The notes: generated by a model from the sequence alone, not told the origin. 64,000 nucleotides of DNA from Clostridium sp. JN-1 (GCF_003718715.1 NZ_CP033465.1:124001-188000), one strand, 5' to 3'. Numbered from the stretch's first letter, positions 1 to 8,718 are shown. Made by a program: numbers and translations.

Positions 1-1940
1 TTGGCAGAATATCTATACCGCAAAGTATAAACTGGCACAAAGAAGAGGCATATGATTACCTAATAAGATGTGTAAAATGTATAAGAGAAATAGAAGACTA
101 TAATAAATTGAGATCATATATAGAAGTTCTTAAGAAGGTTATAATAGCTACAAAAAACTTGGACAACTTGTATGAAGCGCTTGATAATTTTTGTGTAGAT
201 GATGTAAAAAAAGCATTTAAGAGAATAGAATATTTAAGAAGTATAAAAGGAAAGGTGGAGAATCTAGAAGGGTCTTTCAAAAAGCTAAAAATAGCGTGCC
301 CAATTACCTTAAATAAATTACTGAAAAGCTGGCATGTTAGAGCAAGAAACTTTAATGAATGGAGTGAAGAGTGGAGATGGGCAAAATGTAATTTTGTAAT
401 TAAAAATATTTATAAAATAAATCCGGAATTTATTGAAGCTGAGATAGAGGAACAAAAACAAAAAGAAAAAATACTTGTAAATGAGCTGGTAGCTAAAAAA
501 ACATGGTATAATCAAATACTTAAAACTACGGAAAGTGAAAAAAGAAGTTTGTTTGCATGGATGCAGGCAGTTAAGAGGATAGGCAAAGGTACTGGTAAAA
601 TGGTTTCACAGTATAGAAATATAGCACAAAGTGAAATGGAAAAATGTAAGGATATTATTCCGGTTTGGATAATGCCTTTAAATAGAGTTATAGAAAATAT
701 AAAGCTTTCAAGAAGATTGTTTGATGTAATCATATTTGATGAAAGCAGTCAAAGTGATATGTTTTCAATATGCGGGCTTATGCGTGCAAAAAAGGCAATA
801 ATAGTTGGAGATGATAAGCAAATAAGTCCTGAAACTGTTGGAATAGATCAAGGTATTATACAAGGTTTAATAAGTAAGTATTTAAAAGATGTACCTCAAA
901 GCGAATGGTTTGACTTACAGACAAGCCTTTATGATACAGCTCTTAGGGTATTCCCTAATAGGTTAATTTTAAGAGAACACTTTAGATCTATTCCAGAGAT
1001 AATTGGATTTAGTAATCAATTGTGTTATTCTGGTGAGATAAAGCCGCTTAGATATCCAAGTCAATATGAGGCTTTTGATCCATCTATAGTTACAGTTAAA
1101 GTTAAAGGTGGATATAGGGAAGAAAATAGGCCTGTAAATATTTTAGAGGCAGAAGCTATTGCAAGTAAAATAGCGGAATGCTGCAAGAATTCAAAGTATA
1201 ACGGAATGACTATGGGAGTTATATCTCTTTTGGGAGATGTCCAAAGTGATGTGATACAGAATGCAGTAAAGCAAAAAATAGGAGAAGAGGAGATGATAAA
1301 TAGAAAGCTGATATGTGGAGATGCATATTCCTTCCAAGGGGATGAAAGAGATGTTATGTTTTTATCCATGGTAATATCAAACAATGTAAAATTTGCACCT
1401 TTAACTAAGGAATCAGATATGAGAAGATTCAATGTAGCAGCTAGTAGAGCTAGAAATCAAATGTGGCTGTTTTATTCTATAGATTTAGACGATATAAATA
1501 AATCATGCGTTCGATATAGTTTTTTAAATTACTGTTTAAATTATAAAAAAATGAATAAAGCAGCTAGAAAAGTAGAATATGTTTTTCAATCAAGATTTCA
1601 AAAGGATGTATACAATGTGCTGGCGAATAAAGGGTATTTTGTAGTACCACAAGTTCGAATAGGTGAATACAAAATAGATCTTGTTGTTGAAGGAGAAAAA
1701 AATAGAGTTGCAATCATTTGTGATGGGGATGCAGCAGATAGAAAGTTGGATTGGAAATCAAGTATAGAGAGACAATTAAATTTAGAGAGATTGGGATGGA
1801 AATTTTGCAGAATAAGAGGAAGTGAATTTTACTATAATCCACAAAAAGTAATAGATAAGATATGTAAAAGGTTGAAGTTTGCTGATATACAGAATGTTTT
1901 GAATAATGAAGCCTTTTCAAAAAATTTGAAAGTAGTGTAA
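1..1940 (+). CDS. SF1 (UPF1-like) helicase C-terminal part with nuclease-like tail, 5' truncated by window edge
   Basis: The reading frame is open from base 3 with no convincing start, so about 645 residues of a larger protein are visible. A Walker B-type FDES is encoded near 735, a later helicase motif SFQGDERD near 1330, and the motif VI-like NVAASRAR near 1431; these are typical of AAA_12/UPF1-type superfamily 1 helicases. The last ~110 residues (about 1585-1900) contain DLVVEG, ICDGD and a G-W-x-x-x-R-I-R-G segment, the pattern of Vsr/DUF559-like restriction-endonuclease folds. The Walker A half must lie upstream of the window. Such helicase-nuclease fusions are often found as accessory or defence genes, but the neighbours here are housekeeping, so a defence role is only a guess. 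The gene ends at a perfect inverted repeat. Confidence 0.75.
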   Translation, partial: GRISIPQSINWHKEEAYDYLIRCVKCIREIEDYNKLRSYIEVLKKVIIATKNLDNLYEALDNFCVDDVKKAFKRIEYLRSIKGKVENLEGSFKKLKIACPITLNKLLKSWHVRARNFNEWSEEWRWAKCNFVIKNIYKINPEFIEAEIEEQKQKEKILVNELVAKKTWYNQILKTTESEKRSLFAWMQAVKRIGKGTGKMVSQYRNIAQSEMEKCKDIIPVWIMPLNRVIENIKLSRRLFDVIIFDESSQSDMFSICGLMRAKKAIIVGDDKQISPETVGIDQGIIQGLISKYLKDVPQSEWFDLQTSLYDTALRVFPNRLILREHFRSIPEIIGFSNQLCYSGEIKPLRYPSQYEAFDPSIVTVKVKGGYREENRPVNILEAEAIASKIAECCKNSKYNGMTMGVISLLGDVQSDVIQNAVKQKIGEEEMINRKLICGDAYSFQGDERDVMFLSMVISNNVKFAPLTKESDMRRFNVAASRARNQMWLFYSIDLDDINKSCVRYSFLNYCLNYKKMNKAARKVEYVFQSRFQKDVYNVLANKGYFVVPQVRIGEYKIDLVVEGEKNRVAIICDGDAADRKLDWKSSIERQLNLERLGWKFCRIRGSEFYYNPQKVIDKICKRLKFADIQNVLNNEAFSKNLKVV

Positions 1941-2002
1941 AATATATTATAATAACACTTATTCTTAAGTTATAATAAGGGTAAGTGTTATTATAATATA
2001 TT
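1941..2002 (+). terminator. Perfect 21-bp inverted repeat after the helicase gene
   Basis: Arms 1941-1961 and 1982-2002 are perfectly complementary with a 20-nt loop, starting directly after the TAA stop. It is AT-rich and followed by only a few T residues, so it is a plausible terminator or 3' stabilising hairpin. Confidence 0.55.
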
Positions 2003-2060
2003 TTAATAGTATTTACTTAAACTTTATTCTCTTATATTATGAGAAAGATAGGTGTTTTTA

Positions 2061-3824
2061 ATGGAAATTTCTGAGTTGATATATAAAGTAAAAGATATAA
2101 TGCTTAAGGATTTTTTAAAGGCAAAACCAGATGATAATATAAAAGACATTACCAATAAGATGATAAGAAGTTCTAGAAAAGAAGTATTAATTGAAGGTAA
2201 AGATAATAAATTAAAAGGTATATTTACTTTAAAAGATGCATTTAGAATGAAGAGAAAAGGTATTCCTTTAAATATGAGAGTTATAGATGCTGCTAGTAAA
2301 AATGTCATAACTATAAGTCCTAATGATTCTGCAAAGAAGGCTAGAGATGTGATGCTGAAGCATGGAATAGGCAGACTTCCAGTTATAGAAAATGGGTGCA
2401 TAAAGGGTATAATTACTAATGACAATTTAAGGGATAGATTTTATTTGAAAATGGATGAATTATTTAATCTTCAAGATAATGTTTTCAATAATTTACATGA
2501 AGCAGTATGCGTATGTGATCAAAATGGTATAGTAAACTATTGGAATAAGAGTTCTGAAAGATTATATGGAATAGGCATGGATAAAATTGTACATAGTAAT
2601 ATAAGAGACTTTTTCCCAAATGCATTGATTTTAAAAGTCTTAAAGACAGGAAAGCAAATTGACAATGCATGTCATGAGCCTGTAAATGGTAAAAGAGTTA
2701 TATTAAGTGCTGTACCAATATATAATTCGCAGGGAAAGCTCATAGCTGCTGTTTCTACAGATAGAGATATAACTGATGTGGTTAACTTAACTAATAAGCT
2801 AGAAAATGAAAAGAAAAAGGTTGAGTTTTTAGAACGCGCTTATAAAAGTGAAATTTCTCTCAAATATAATTTTTCATCTATAGTAGGTAAAAATAAGAAA
2901 ATAATTGATGCAATTACTATAGCTCAAAAGGTAGCACCAACATCAACTAGTATTCTTATAACAGGTAAAAGTGGTACAGGAAAAGAAGTTTTTGCAAAAG
3001 CAATACATGAGGCAAGCGGCAGGACAGGAAATTTTGTAGCTATAAACTGCAGTGCTATACCGGAAAACTTATTTGAAAGTGAATTATTTGGATATGTAGA
3101 AGGTGCTTTTACTGGAGCAATAAAAGAAGGAAAGATAGGCAAATTTGAATTTGCAGATAATGGTACACTATTTTTAGATGAAATTGGAGATATGCCGCTT
3201 GAAATGCAGGTTAAAATATTAAGGGTATTACAAGATGGTATAATATATAGGCTTGGCAGCGAAAAGGCTATAAAAACAAATACTAGAATTATTGCTGCTA
3301 CAAATAAGGATTTAAAAAAGTTAATAAGTGAAGGTAAATTTAGAGAAGATCTATTTTATAGACTAGCAGTTGTTCAGATACAACTTCCACCTCTTAAGGA
3401 TAGAAAAGAAGATATAAAGGATTTGACAAAGTTATTTTTAGATGAAGTATCTAAAGCAGAAGGGATAAAGATAGCCAAAGTAGATAAGAAAGTGTATAAA
3501 ATACTTACTAATTATAAGTGGGAAGGCAATATAAGAGAGTTAAAGAATGTAGTTCAGAGAATGGTTGTCTTATCCAATGACGGACAAATAAATATTGATT
3601 CCATACCAGAGTATATTTTGAATGATGTTTATGATCAGGAAGAGATATGTGATGATGAGTTTAATCTAGAGAAGATGGTTGAAAGATTAGAGAAAAAAAC
3701 TATACTGCAGGTTATGCGCATGGTTAATGGTAATAAGAGACAGGCTGCAAAATTATTGAATATAAAAAGAAGCACATTATATTACAAGTTAGATAAATAT
3801 AATATAGATACCAAGATAGTATAA
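2061..3824 (+). CDS. prdR: PrdR, sigma-54-dependent activator of the proline reductase operon
   Basis: A 587-aa enhancer-binding protein. Two CBS repeats (about residues 8-125) are followed by a PAS domain (about 140-243). The AAA+ sigma-54 interaction domain carries a Walker A segment TGKSGTGKE near residue 301, the sigma-54 contact motif GAFTGA near 350 and the Walker B segment FLDEIGDM near 373. A Fis-type HTH_8 (NKRQAAKLLNIKRSTLYYKL) closes the protein. CBS-PAS-AAA-HTH is the known PrdR architecture in proline-fermenting clostridia, where it activates prd genes in response to proline. ATG at 2061 was chosen because AGGTG (2050-2054) lies 6 nt before it; the upstream GTG at 2052 overlaps that Shine-Dalgarno. 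A possible sigma-A promoter is TTTACT (2012-2017), 17 nt, TATTAT (2035-2040), though it leaves a very short leader. The gene sits directly upstream of its presumed target promoter. Confidence 0.93.
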   Translation: MEISELIYKVKDIMLKDFLKAKPDDNIKDITNKMIRSSRKEVLIEGKDNKLKGIFTLKDAFRMKRKGIPLNMRVIDAASKNVITISPNDSAKKARDVMLKHGIGRLPVIENGCIKGIITNDNLRDRFYLKMDELFNLQDNVFNNLHEAVCVCDQNGIVNYWNKSSERLYGIGMDKIVHSNIRDFFPNALILKVLKTGKQIDNACHEPVNGKRVILSAVPIYNSQGKLIAAVSTDRDITDVVNLTNKLENEKKKVEFLERAYKSEISLKYNFSSIVGKNKKIIDAITIAQKVAPTSTSILITGKSGTGKEVFAKAIHEASGRTGNFVAINCSAIPENLFESELFGYVEGAFTGAIKEGKIGKFEFADNGTLFLDEIGDMPLEMQVKILRVLQDGIIYRLGSEKAIKTNTRIIAATNKDLKKLISEGKFREDLFYRLAVVQIQLPPLKDRKEDIKDLTKLFLDEVSKAEGIKIAKVDKKVYKILTNYKWEGNIRELKNVVQRMVVLSNDGQINIDSIPEYILNDVYDQEEICDDEFNLEKMVERLEKKTILQVMRMVNGNKRQAAKLLNIKRSTLYYKLDKYNIDTKIV

Positions 3825-3840
3825 AATTTAATTATGTGTG

Positions 3841-3877
3841 TAATTCATATCATAATATTGACGTGAATTATTTTTTT
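3841..3877 (+). terminator. Probable terminator of prdR
   Basis: TAATTCA (3841-3847) pairs with TGAATTA (3864-3870), followed by a run of seven T. The stem is short but the position just after prdR fits. Confidence 0.45.
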
Positions 3878-3878
3878 A

Positions 3879-3981
3879 TGTCAGTTTTTTGACCATATAT
3901 TTACTAAAAAGGTGCTTGTATTCTTGAAATAAGCGGGCTGTGTCAAAAAATACTACACATATGTCAGGAAATATTACATAA
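3879..3981 (+). promoter_or_regulatory. Putative PrdR binding sites (upstream activating sequence)
   Basis: Two near-identical direct repeats begin TGTCA at 3941 and 3962, exactly 21 bp (two helical turns) apart, each continuing AAATA, two variable bases and then ACA. A third related element at 3879-3895 is an imperfect palindrome, TGTCA-N6-TGACCA. They lie about 120-220 bp upstream of the -24/-12 promoter, the usual distance for an enhancer-binding protein. Assignment to PrdR is inference from proximity. The rest of the 3825-4216 gap shows no gene. Confidence 0.5.
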
Positions 3982-4098
3982 AGTAATCATGGTGATGAAT
4001 TAATTGGATTAAAATATGTAGATTTGAATTTTAGTAAAATTGTGGAGATACTGCAATGTAAATGTTTGGTGGCAGTTCTGGTTAATTATGACAAAGGG

Positions 4099-4115
4099 TT
4101 GGTATAGGTATTGCT
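4099..4115 (+). promoter_or_regulatory. Sigma-54 (-24/-12) promoter of the prd operon
   Basis: TTGG at 4099-4102 and TTGCT at 4111-4115 place the invariant GG and GC dinucleotides 10 nt apart, as in the consensus TGGCAC-N5-TTGCW. It lies about 100 bp before prdC, downstream of the sigma-54 activator gene prdR. Confidence 0.75.
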
Positions 4116-4216
4116 AATGTAATTGAGTGTAATAAGAAAAACTTATAGAACAAAATTTTACTATTTGCTTATCTAATAATAAAAACTAGAAAGGAGGTGG
4201 CTGCATTTTTAAATTA

Positions 4217-5533
4217 ATGCAGCAAGGTATTATGGGAAAAGTATTTGTTTTTCCTCTAAAGATGCATGTAGGAGCTCCTGATGTACCAGTTGTTAAAAAA
4301 GGTCAGGAAGTCAAACGAGGCGAATGCATTGCAGAACCTAAAGGACTTGGAGCAAAAATTCATACTAGTGTTTCAGGAAAAGTTTTAAATGTAACTGATA
4401 CTGAAATATTTATTGAAGCATCTGGCAGTCAATCAGAGGATTATGTAAAGATAAAGGAATGCAATAATATAGTTGATGCAGTGTATGAAGCAGGTATCGT
4501 AGGTGCTGGTGGGGCTGGATTCCCAACTCACATTAAATTAAAAGCAGATATTAAAGATGGATACATTATTGCAAATTGTGTGGAATGCGAACCTATATTA
4601 AACCATAACATAACTATGCTGGAGAATAATCCTGAGATAGTTATAAAGGGTATAAAATATGCAATGAAAGCAACAGGTGCGCCAAAAGCTTATATAGGAA
4701 TAAAAGGTATACATGAAAAAGCCATATCTTCTATAAAAAGAGTACTAAAAGGTGAAAAAAATATTTTAGTAAAAGAATTAAAAGATATATATCCAATGGG
4801 AGAAGAAAGAGCTCTTATTCATGCAATATTTAATAAGTGGCTTGAGCCTACTCAGCTTCCACTTGAAGCAAAATGTGTTGTTTTAAATGCAGAAACTCTT
4901 GCTAATATTACAAGAGCTGTTGAAGATAGAAAACCTGTTATTGATAAAGATATAACAGCTGCAGGAAAACTTAAAAGTGGAAAAGATTCCAATGTATTTT
5001 TCAACGTTCCTATAGGAACAGATATAAAGAGCCTTATTGAAAAATGCGGTGGAATAGATGGAGAATATGGTGAACTCTTAATTGGAGGACCTTATACAGG
5101 AAAAGCTCAAAATTTAGAAGCTGCAGCAGTTACAAAGACATCAGGTGGGGCAATTGTAACAATACCATTCCCAGAGTATGATGGACCAATTGGACTTCTC
5201 GTTTGTGCTTGCGGCGCAAATGAAGAGAGACTTAGGGATGTAGCAGGCAAAATGCATTCAAAAGTAGTTGCAGTTGAAAAGTGTAAAAATGTAGAAGTAA
5301 TAAAAGGTGCTAATAAATGTAAGACCCCAGGTGATTGTCCGGGACAAATAGCAGCAGTTATGAAGCTTAAAAAGGCTGGTGCAAAGAGGTTATTAATTTC
5401 AAATTGCAGTGATTGTTCTAATACAGTAATGTGCTGTGCTCCAAAGTTAGGACTGCCAGTATATCATCATACAGATCATGTATTTAGAACAGTTGATCAT
5501 ACATTAACTAGAAGATTACCAATGGATGAATAA
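4217..5533 (+). CDS. prdC: PrdC, RnfC-like electron-transfer protein of proline reductase
   Basis: 438 aa. The N-terminus (about 1-80) resembles the barrel-sandwich region of RnfC (HVGAPDVPVVKKGQEVKRG). A flavin-binding-like segment with GAGGAGFPTHIKL follows near residue 96 and then an SLBB-like region. The last 90 residues are rich in cysteine (GDCPGQ, NCSDC, MCCAP), suggesting metal or redox centres. The family is thought to pass electrons from NADH or reduced carriers to the PrdAB complex. As I recall, some PrdC orthologues are selenoproteins; this one is a continuous frame with Cys only. The start is ambiguous: a strong AAGGAGGTGG (4191-4200) is 16 nt before ATG 4217 and far from ATG 4232, while an ATT at 4205 is closer. 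First gene of the operon, 16 nt before prdA. Confidence 0.9.
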   Translation: MQQGIMGKVFVFPLKMHVGAPDVPVVKKGQEVKRGECIAEPKGLGAKIHTSVSGKVLNVTDTEIFIEASGSQSEDYVKIKECNNIVDAVYEAGIVGAGGAGFPTHIKLKADIKDGYIIANCVECEPILNHNITMLENNPEIVIKGIKYAMKATGAPKAYIGIKGIHEKAISSIKRVLKGEKNILVKELKDIYPMGEERALIHAIFNKWLEPTQLPLEAKCVVLNAETLANITRAVEDRKPVIDKDITAAGKLKSGKDSNVFFNVPIGTDIKSLIEKCGGIDGEYGELLIGGPYTGKAQNLEAAAVTKTSGGAIVTIPFPEYDGPIGLLVCACGANEERLRDVAGKMHSKVVAVEKCKNVEVIKGANKCKTPGDCPGQIAAVMKLKKAGAKRLLISNCSDCSNTVMCCAPKLGLPVYHHTDHVFRTVDHTLTRRLPMDE

Positions 5534-5549
5534 AAGGAGGTTATGAAAA

Positions 5550-7643
5550 ATGTCAATGAGTGCTGAGCATGCAGAACAGTTAAAAAATGAAGTGGCTGTT
5601 GTGTGCTGTAGAACAGAAGAGGGAACAATAATTTCAGCAGAAAACTTAGAAGACCCAGATATATTCCCTGACATGGTTGACTCTGGACTGCTGACAATAC
5701 CCGAAAATTGTTTAAAAGTAGGTGAAGTTATAGGTGCAAAATTACTTAAAACTATAGATTCACTTACACCTTTAACTCCAGATATTATGGAAGGAACTAA
5801 ATCTATTGAAGAAGCTAAAGCTCCAAAAAAAGAAGTTAAGCTTACTGAAGGAAATCAAAAAGCTGTTTTAAAGTACAATAAAAAAGCAGGAGAAACTATT
5901 GGTGCAGAAGACTTAGAAAATCCAATGAATTTTGAAAAACTTGAAGATTCTCTTTTAATAAAACTTGAAGACAAAGTTTTATCAAGGGAAGAAGCAGTTG
6001 GAAAAACACTTGCTGTGGATGCACCAGCATTAACTCCAGTAACAGCCAGTATATTAGAAGGTTATGTGGAAGAAGCTCAAATTCCACAAGAAGTTCAATC
6101 AGGAGCAGCTATAACTGGCGGCGTTTTAAAAATAAAGATAGCAGAAGGTAAAGGAATTGACATAGAAGTTCCCTTAGGATCAGCAGGAACTACTGCTGTA
6201 CCATCTAAGGTTCAAGCACCTTTAGCTGTAAGAAACCAAAAACCAGCTGCAGCTGAAGAAGTTAAACTTGAAGAAAAAGTTTTAAGAACTCTTACAAGAA
6301 AGCATTATAAAATAAACGAAGTTAAATTTGGACCAGAGACAAAAATAGATGGAACAACTCTTTATATAAGAGAAAATGTTTGTGATGATGCTGTTAAAGC
6401 AAATAAGTTAGTAAAAGGTATAAAAATCGATATAATAACTCCAGATAAATACAACACTTACAGCGAAACAATAATGGATGTTCAGCCAATAGCAACTAAA
6501 GAAGGAGATTCTAAGCTTGGAACTGGAGCAACTAGGGTATTAGATGGAGTTATAATGATGGTTACTGGTACTGATGAAGATGGAGTTCAAATAGGAGAAT
6601 TTGGTTCATCAGAAGGTATACTTGAAGAAAATATCCAGTTTGGAAGGCCGGGATGCCCTGACAAGGGAGAAATATTCATAAAGACGCAAGTTACAGTTCA
6701 GGCAAAGACAAATATGGAAAGAAGAGGACCTATTGCAGCTCATACGGCAACTGATGTTATAACCCAAGAAATAAGAGAAGCATTAAAGAAAGTTGAAGAT
6801 GACTCTTTAGTTGTAAATACGGAAGTACTTGAACAAAGAAGAAGACCTGGAAAGAAAAAAGTTATAGTAGTTAAAGAAATAATGGGTCAGGGAGCTATGC
6901 ACGATAACTTAATACTTCCTGTTGAGCCAGTTGGAGTACTTGGAGCAAAACCAAATGTTGACTTAGGAAATGTTCCTATAATGTTATCACCACTTGAAGT
7001 TGCTGATGGAGGAATTCATGCATTAACTTGTATAGGACCTGCATCAAAAGAATGTTCAAGACATTATTGGAGAGAGCCGCTTGTTCATGAAGTTATGAAT
7101 GATCCAGAATTAGATCTATGCGGAGTATTATTTGTAGGAAGTCCGCAGATAAATACTGAAAAGTTCTATGTATCTGAGAGAATGGGAATGATTGTTGAAG
7201 CACTAGATGTAGATGGTGCAATAGTTACAACAGAAGGATTTGGAAACAACCATATAGATTTTGCAAGCCATATGGAGCAAATTGGCATGAGAGGAATCCC
7301 TTGTGTTGGTATGTCATTCTGTGCAGTACAGGGTGCTTTAGTTGTTGGAAATCCTTATATGAAATACATGGTTGATAACAACAAATCTGAAGCAGGTATT
7401 GAAAATGAAGTTTTAGGCTGCAACACATTATGCAAAGAAGATGCAGTAAGAGCAGTAGAAATGTTAAAATCAGCTATGTCAGAAGAAGATGTTAAAGCAG
7501 CTGAGAGAAAATGGAATGCAAATGTTAAGGAAAACAACCTTGAATTAATAGAAGAAACTAAGGGAATTGAAGTTAAAAGAGCTGAAAATGAGACAGCAGT
7601 TCCAATGAGTCAAAAGAGACTTGAGAAATATTCAACAAAGTAG
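5550..7643 (+). CDS. prdA: D-proline reductase proprotein PrdA (pyruvoyl enzyme)
   Basis: 697 aa, the large subunit precursor of D-proline reductase, which reduces D-proline to 5-aminovalerate. Known PrdA self-cleaves before a cysteine that becomes a pyruvoyl group. The matching site is Thr493-Cys494 (codon 7029-7031, context HALTCIGPASKE), which would give about 493-aa and 204-aa chains. The N-terminal part contains two related segments (residues 25-82 and 114-171) sharing the pattern G-x-x-I-x-A-E-x-L-E-x-P and ending LTP-x-T-x-x-I-x-E-G, an apparent internal duplication. Residues ~248-490 resemble PrdD and 494-660 resemble PrdE encoded downstream. A strong AAAGGAGGT lies 8 nt before ATG 5550; the third codon is also ATG. 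The complex needs PrdB for its selenocysteine. Confidence 0.96.
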   Translation: MSMSAEHAEQLKNEVAVVCCRTEEGTIISAENLEDPDIFPDMVDSGLLTIPENCLKVGEVIGAKLLKTIDSLTPLTPDIMEGTKSIEEAKAPKKEVKLTEGNQKAVLKYNKKAGETIGAEDLENPMNFEKLEDSLLIKLEDKVLSREEAVGKTLAVDAPALTPVTASILEGYVEEAQIPQEVQSGAAITGGVLKIKIAEGKGIDIEVPLGSAGTTAVPSKVQAPLAVRNQKPAAAEEVKLEEKVLRTLTRKHYKINEVKFGPETKIDGTTLYIRENVCDDAVKANKLVKGIKIDIITPDKYNTYSETIMDVQPIATKEGDSKLGTGATRVLDGVIMMVTGTDEDGVQIGEFGSSEGILEENIQFGRPGCPDKGEIFIKTQVTVQAKTNMERRGPIAAHTATDVITQEIREALKKVEDDSLVVNTEVLEQRRRPGKKKVIVVKEIMGQGAMHDNLILPVEPVGVLGAKPNVDLGNVPIMLSPLEVADGGIHALTCIGPASKECSRHYWREPLVHEVMNDPELDLCGVLFVGSPQINTEKFYVSERMGMIVEALDVDGAIVTTEGFGNNHIDFASHMEQIGMRGIPCVGMSFCAVQGALVVGNPYMKYMVDNNKSEAGIENEVLGCNTLCKEDAVRAVEMLKSAMSEEDVKAAERKWNANVKENNLELIEETKGIEVKRAENETAVPMSQKRLEKYSTK

Positions 7644-7651
7644 GCGAATTT

Positions 7652-7912
7652 ATGGATCTTAAATATGGCGATAAGATAATAGAAATGCAGGGTATAGTCG
7701 TTAAAGTAAGCGACGGCTCTGTTGCAATAGACTTAAAAGGAAGACTTGGATATTTATCAGTACCTTTAAGAATGCTTATAACAGATTATCCATTAAAGGT
7801 TGGGCAAGAAGTTGGATTTAAAATGAGCTTTTTAGAAGTTTTGTCCCCAGAGGCAAATGAAAAATATGTAAGTAATTTAGAGAAGAGAAATAGAAAGGAA
7901 GGTAAGAGATAA
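7652..7912 (+). CDS. Small conserved-looking protein between prdA and prdB, function unknown
   Basis: 86 aa, 8 nt after prdA and sharing one base with the prdB start (TAATG), so it is translationally coupled inside the operon. The sequence looks like a small beta-rich fold (GIVVKVSDGSVAIDLKGRLGYLSVPLRML), reminiscent of OB or SH3-like barrels, with a charged Lys/Arg/Glu tail. I recall small proteins of this kind annotated from C. botulinum prd clusters (CBO2463/CBO2479-type), but no function is known to me. Position between the two catalytic subunits suggests a subunit or assembly factor; that is inference. The ribosome binding site is weak (TAGGCG). Confidence 0.75.
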   Translation: MDLKYGDKIIEMQGIVVKVSDGSVAIDLKGRLGYLSVPLRMLITDYPLKVGQEVGFKMSFLEVLSPEANEKYVSNLEKRNRKEGKR

Positions 7913-8637
7913 TGGGTTTAGATCTTGTAAAAGGACTACAGTCTGAAATCTATGTTCCTGTAACACCACCACCTGTTTGGGCTGATGTAACAAAGGAACT
8001 TAAAGACATGAAAATAGCCATAGCTACAGCAGCCGGCGTACATTTAAAATCAGATAAGAGATTTAATTTAGCAGGTGATTTTACATTTAGAAAGATACCA
8101 GGAGATGCACCATCTGATGAACTTATGGTATCCCACGGTGGTTATGATAATGGAGATGTAAATAAAGACATAAATTGCATGTTTCCTATAGACAGATTAA
8201 GAGAACTTGTAAAAGAAGGATTTATAAAAGAAGTAGCACCAACTCATATAGGATTTATGGGCGGCGGCGGAAACCAGCAGAAGTTCAGAGAAGAGACTGG
8301 TCCAGCTATTGCACAAATTTTAAAAGATGAAGGTGTAGATGCAGTTATAATGACTGCTGGATGAGGAACTTGCCACCGCTCTGCAGTTTTGGTGCAGAGA
8401 GCAATAGAAAAGATAGGTATACCTACAGTAATCATAGCAGCATTGCCTCCAGTAGTTAAACAAACAGGAACTCCAAGGGCAGTTGCTCCGCGTGTTCCTA
8501 TGGGTGCTAATGCAGGAGAACCTCATAATGTAGAAATGCAAACTGGTATAGTAAAGGGAGCATTAGAACAATTAGAGATTATAAAAACTCCTGGATCAAT
8601 AGTTTCACTTCCATTTGAATATGTAGCTAAAGTTTAA
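7912..8637 (+). CDS. prdB: D-proline reductase selenoprotein subunit PrdB (UGA = Sec151)
   Basis: 241 aa if the in-frame TGA at 8362-8364 is read as selenocysteine. The frame runs 7912-8361, meets TGA, and continues in the same frame to 8637 without interruption. The context Gly-Sec-Gly-Thr-Cys-His-Arg-Ser fits the known PrdB active site, whose Sec attacks D-proline with the PrdA pyruvoyl group. A bacterial SECIS-like hairpin begins 14 nt after the TGA. An automatic caller will split the gene into a 150-aa and an 82-aa fragment. The reading is supported by the operon context, the intact downstream frame and the hairpin. Expression therefore requires selenium incorporation (selA, selB, selC, selD elsewhere in the genome). 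Confidence 0.96.
8379..8399 (+). promoter_or_regulatory. SECIS hairpin of prdB
   Basis: CTCTGCA (8379-8385) pairs perfectly with TGCAGAG (8393-8399) around the 7-nt loop GTTTTGG, starting 14 nt after the UGA codon. Size, distance and a G-T in the apical loop fit bacterial SECIS elements, which recruit SelB with Sec-tRNA. Confidence 0.8.
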
Positions 8638-8648
8638 TTTTGTTTAAA

Positions 8649-8680
8649 TATAGTTATAAGCCTTTTGGCTTATAACTATA
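8649..8680 (+). terminator. Perfect 14-bp hairpin between prdB and prdD
   Basis: Arms 8649-8662 and 8667-8680 are perfectly complementary around a TTTT loop. There is no direct T-run after it, so it may be a partial terminator or an RNA processing/stability element that lowers prdD-prdF expression relative to prdABC. Confidence 0.6.
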
Positions 8681-8718
8681 TAAAATATCTAATTTTTAGA
8701 GTTAATGTGGTGATATTT

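Noticed and set aside
8362-8364. Nonsense mutation splitting prdB into two genes
   Set aside because: The TGA sits at the known Sec position, is followed by a SECIS-like hairpin, and the frame stays open to the expected end.
8665-8718. Longer prdD start at TTG 8665
   Set aside because: This codon lies at the loop-stem edge of a perfect hairpin and has no Shine-Dalgarno; ATG 8719 has one.
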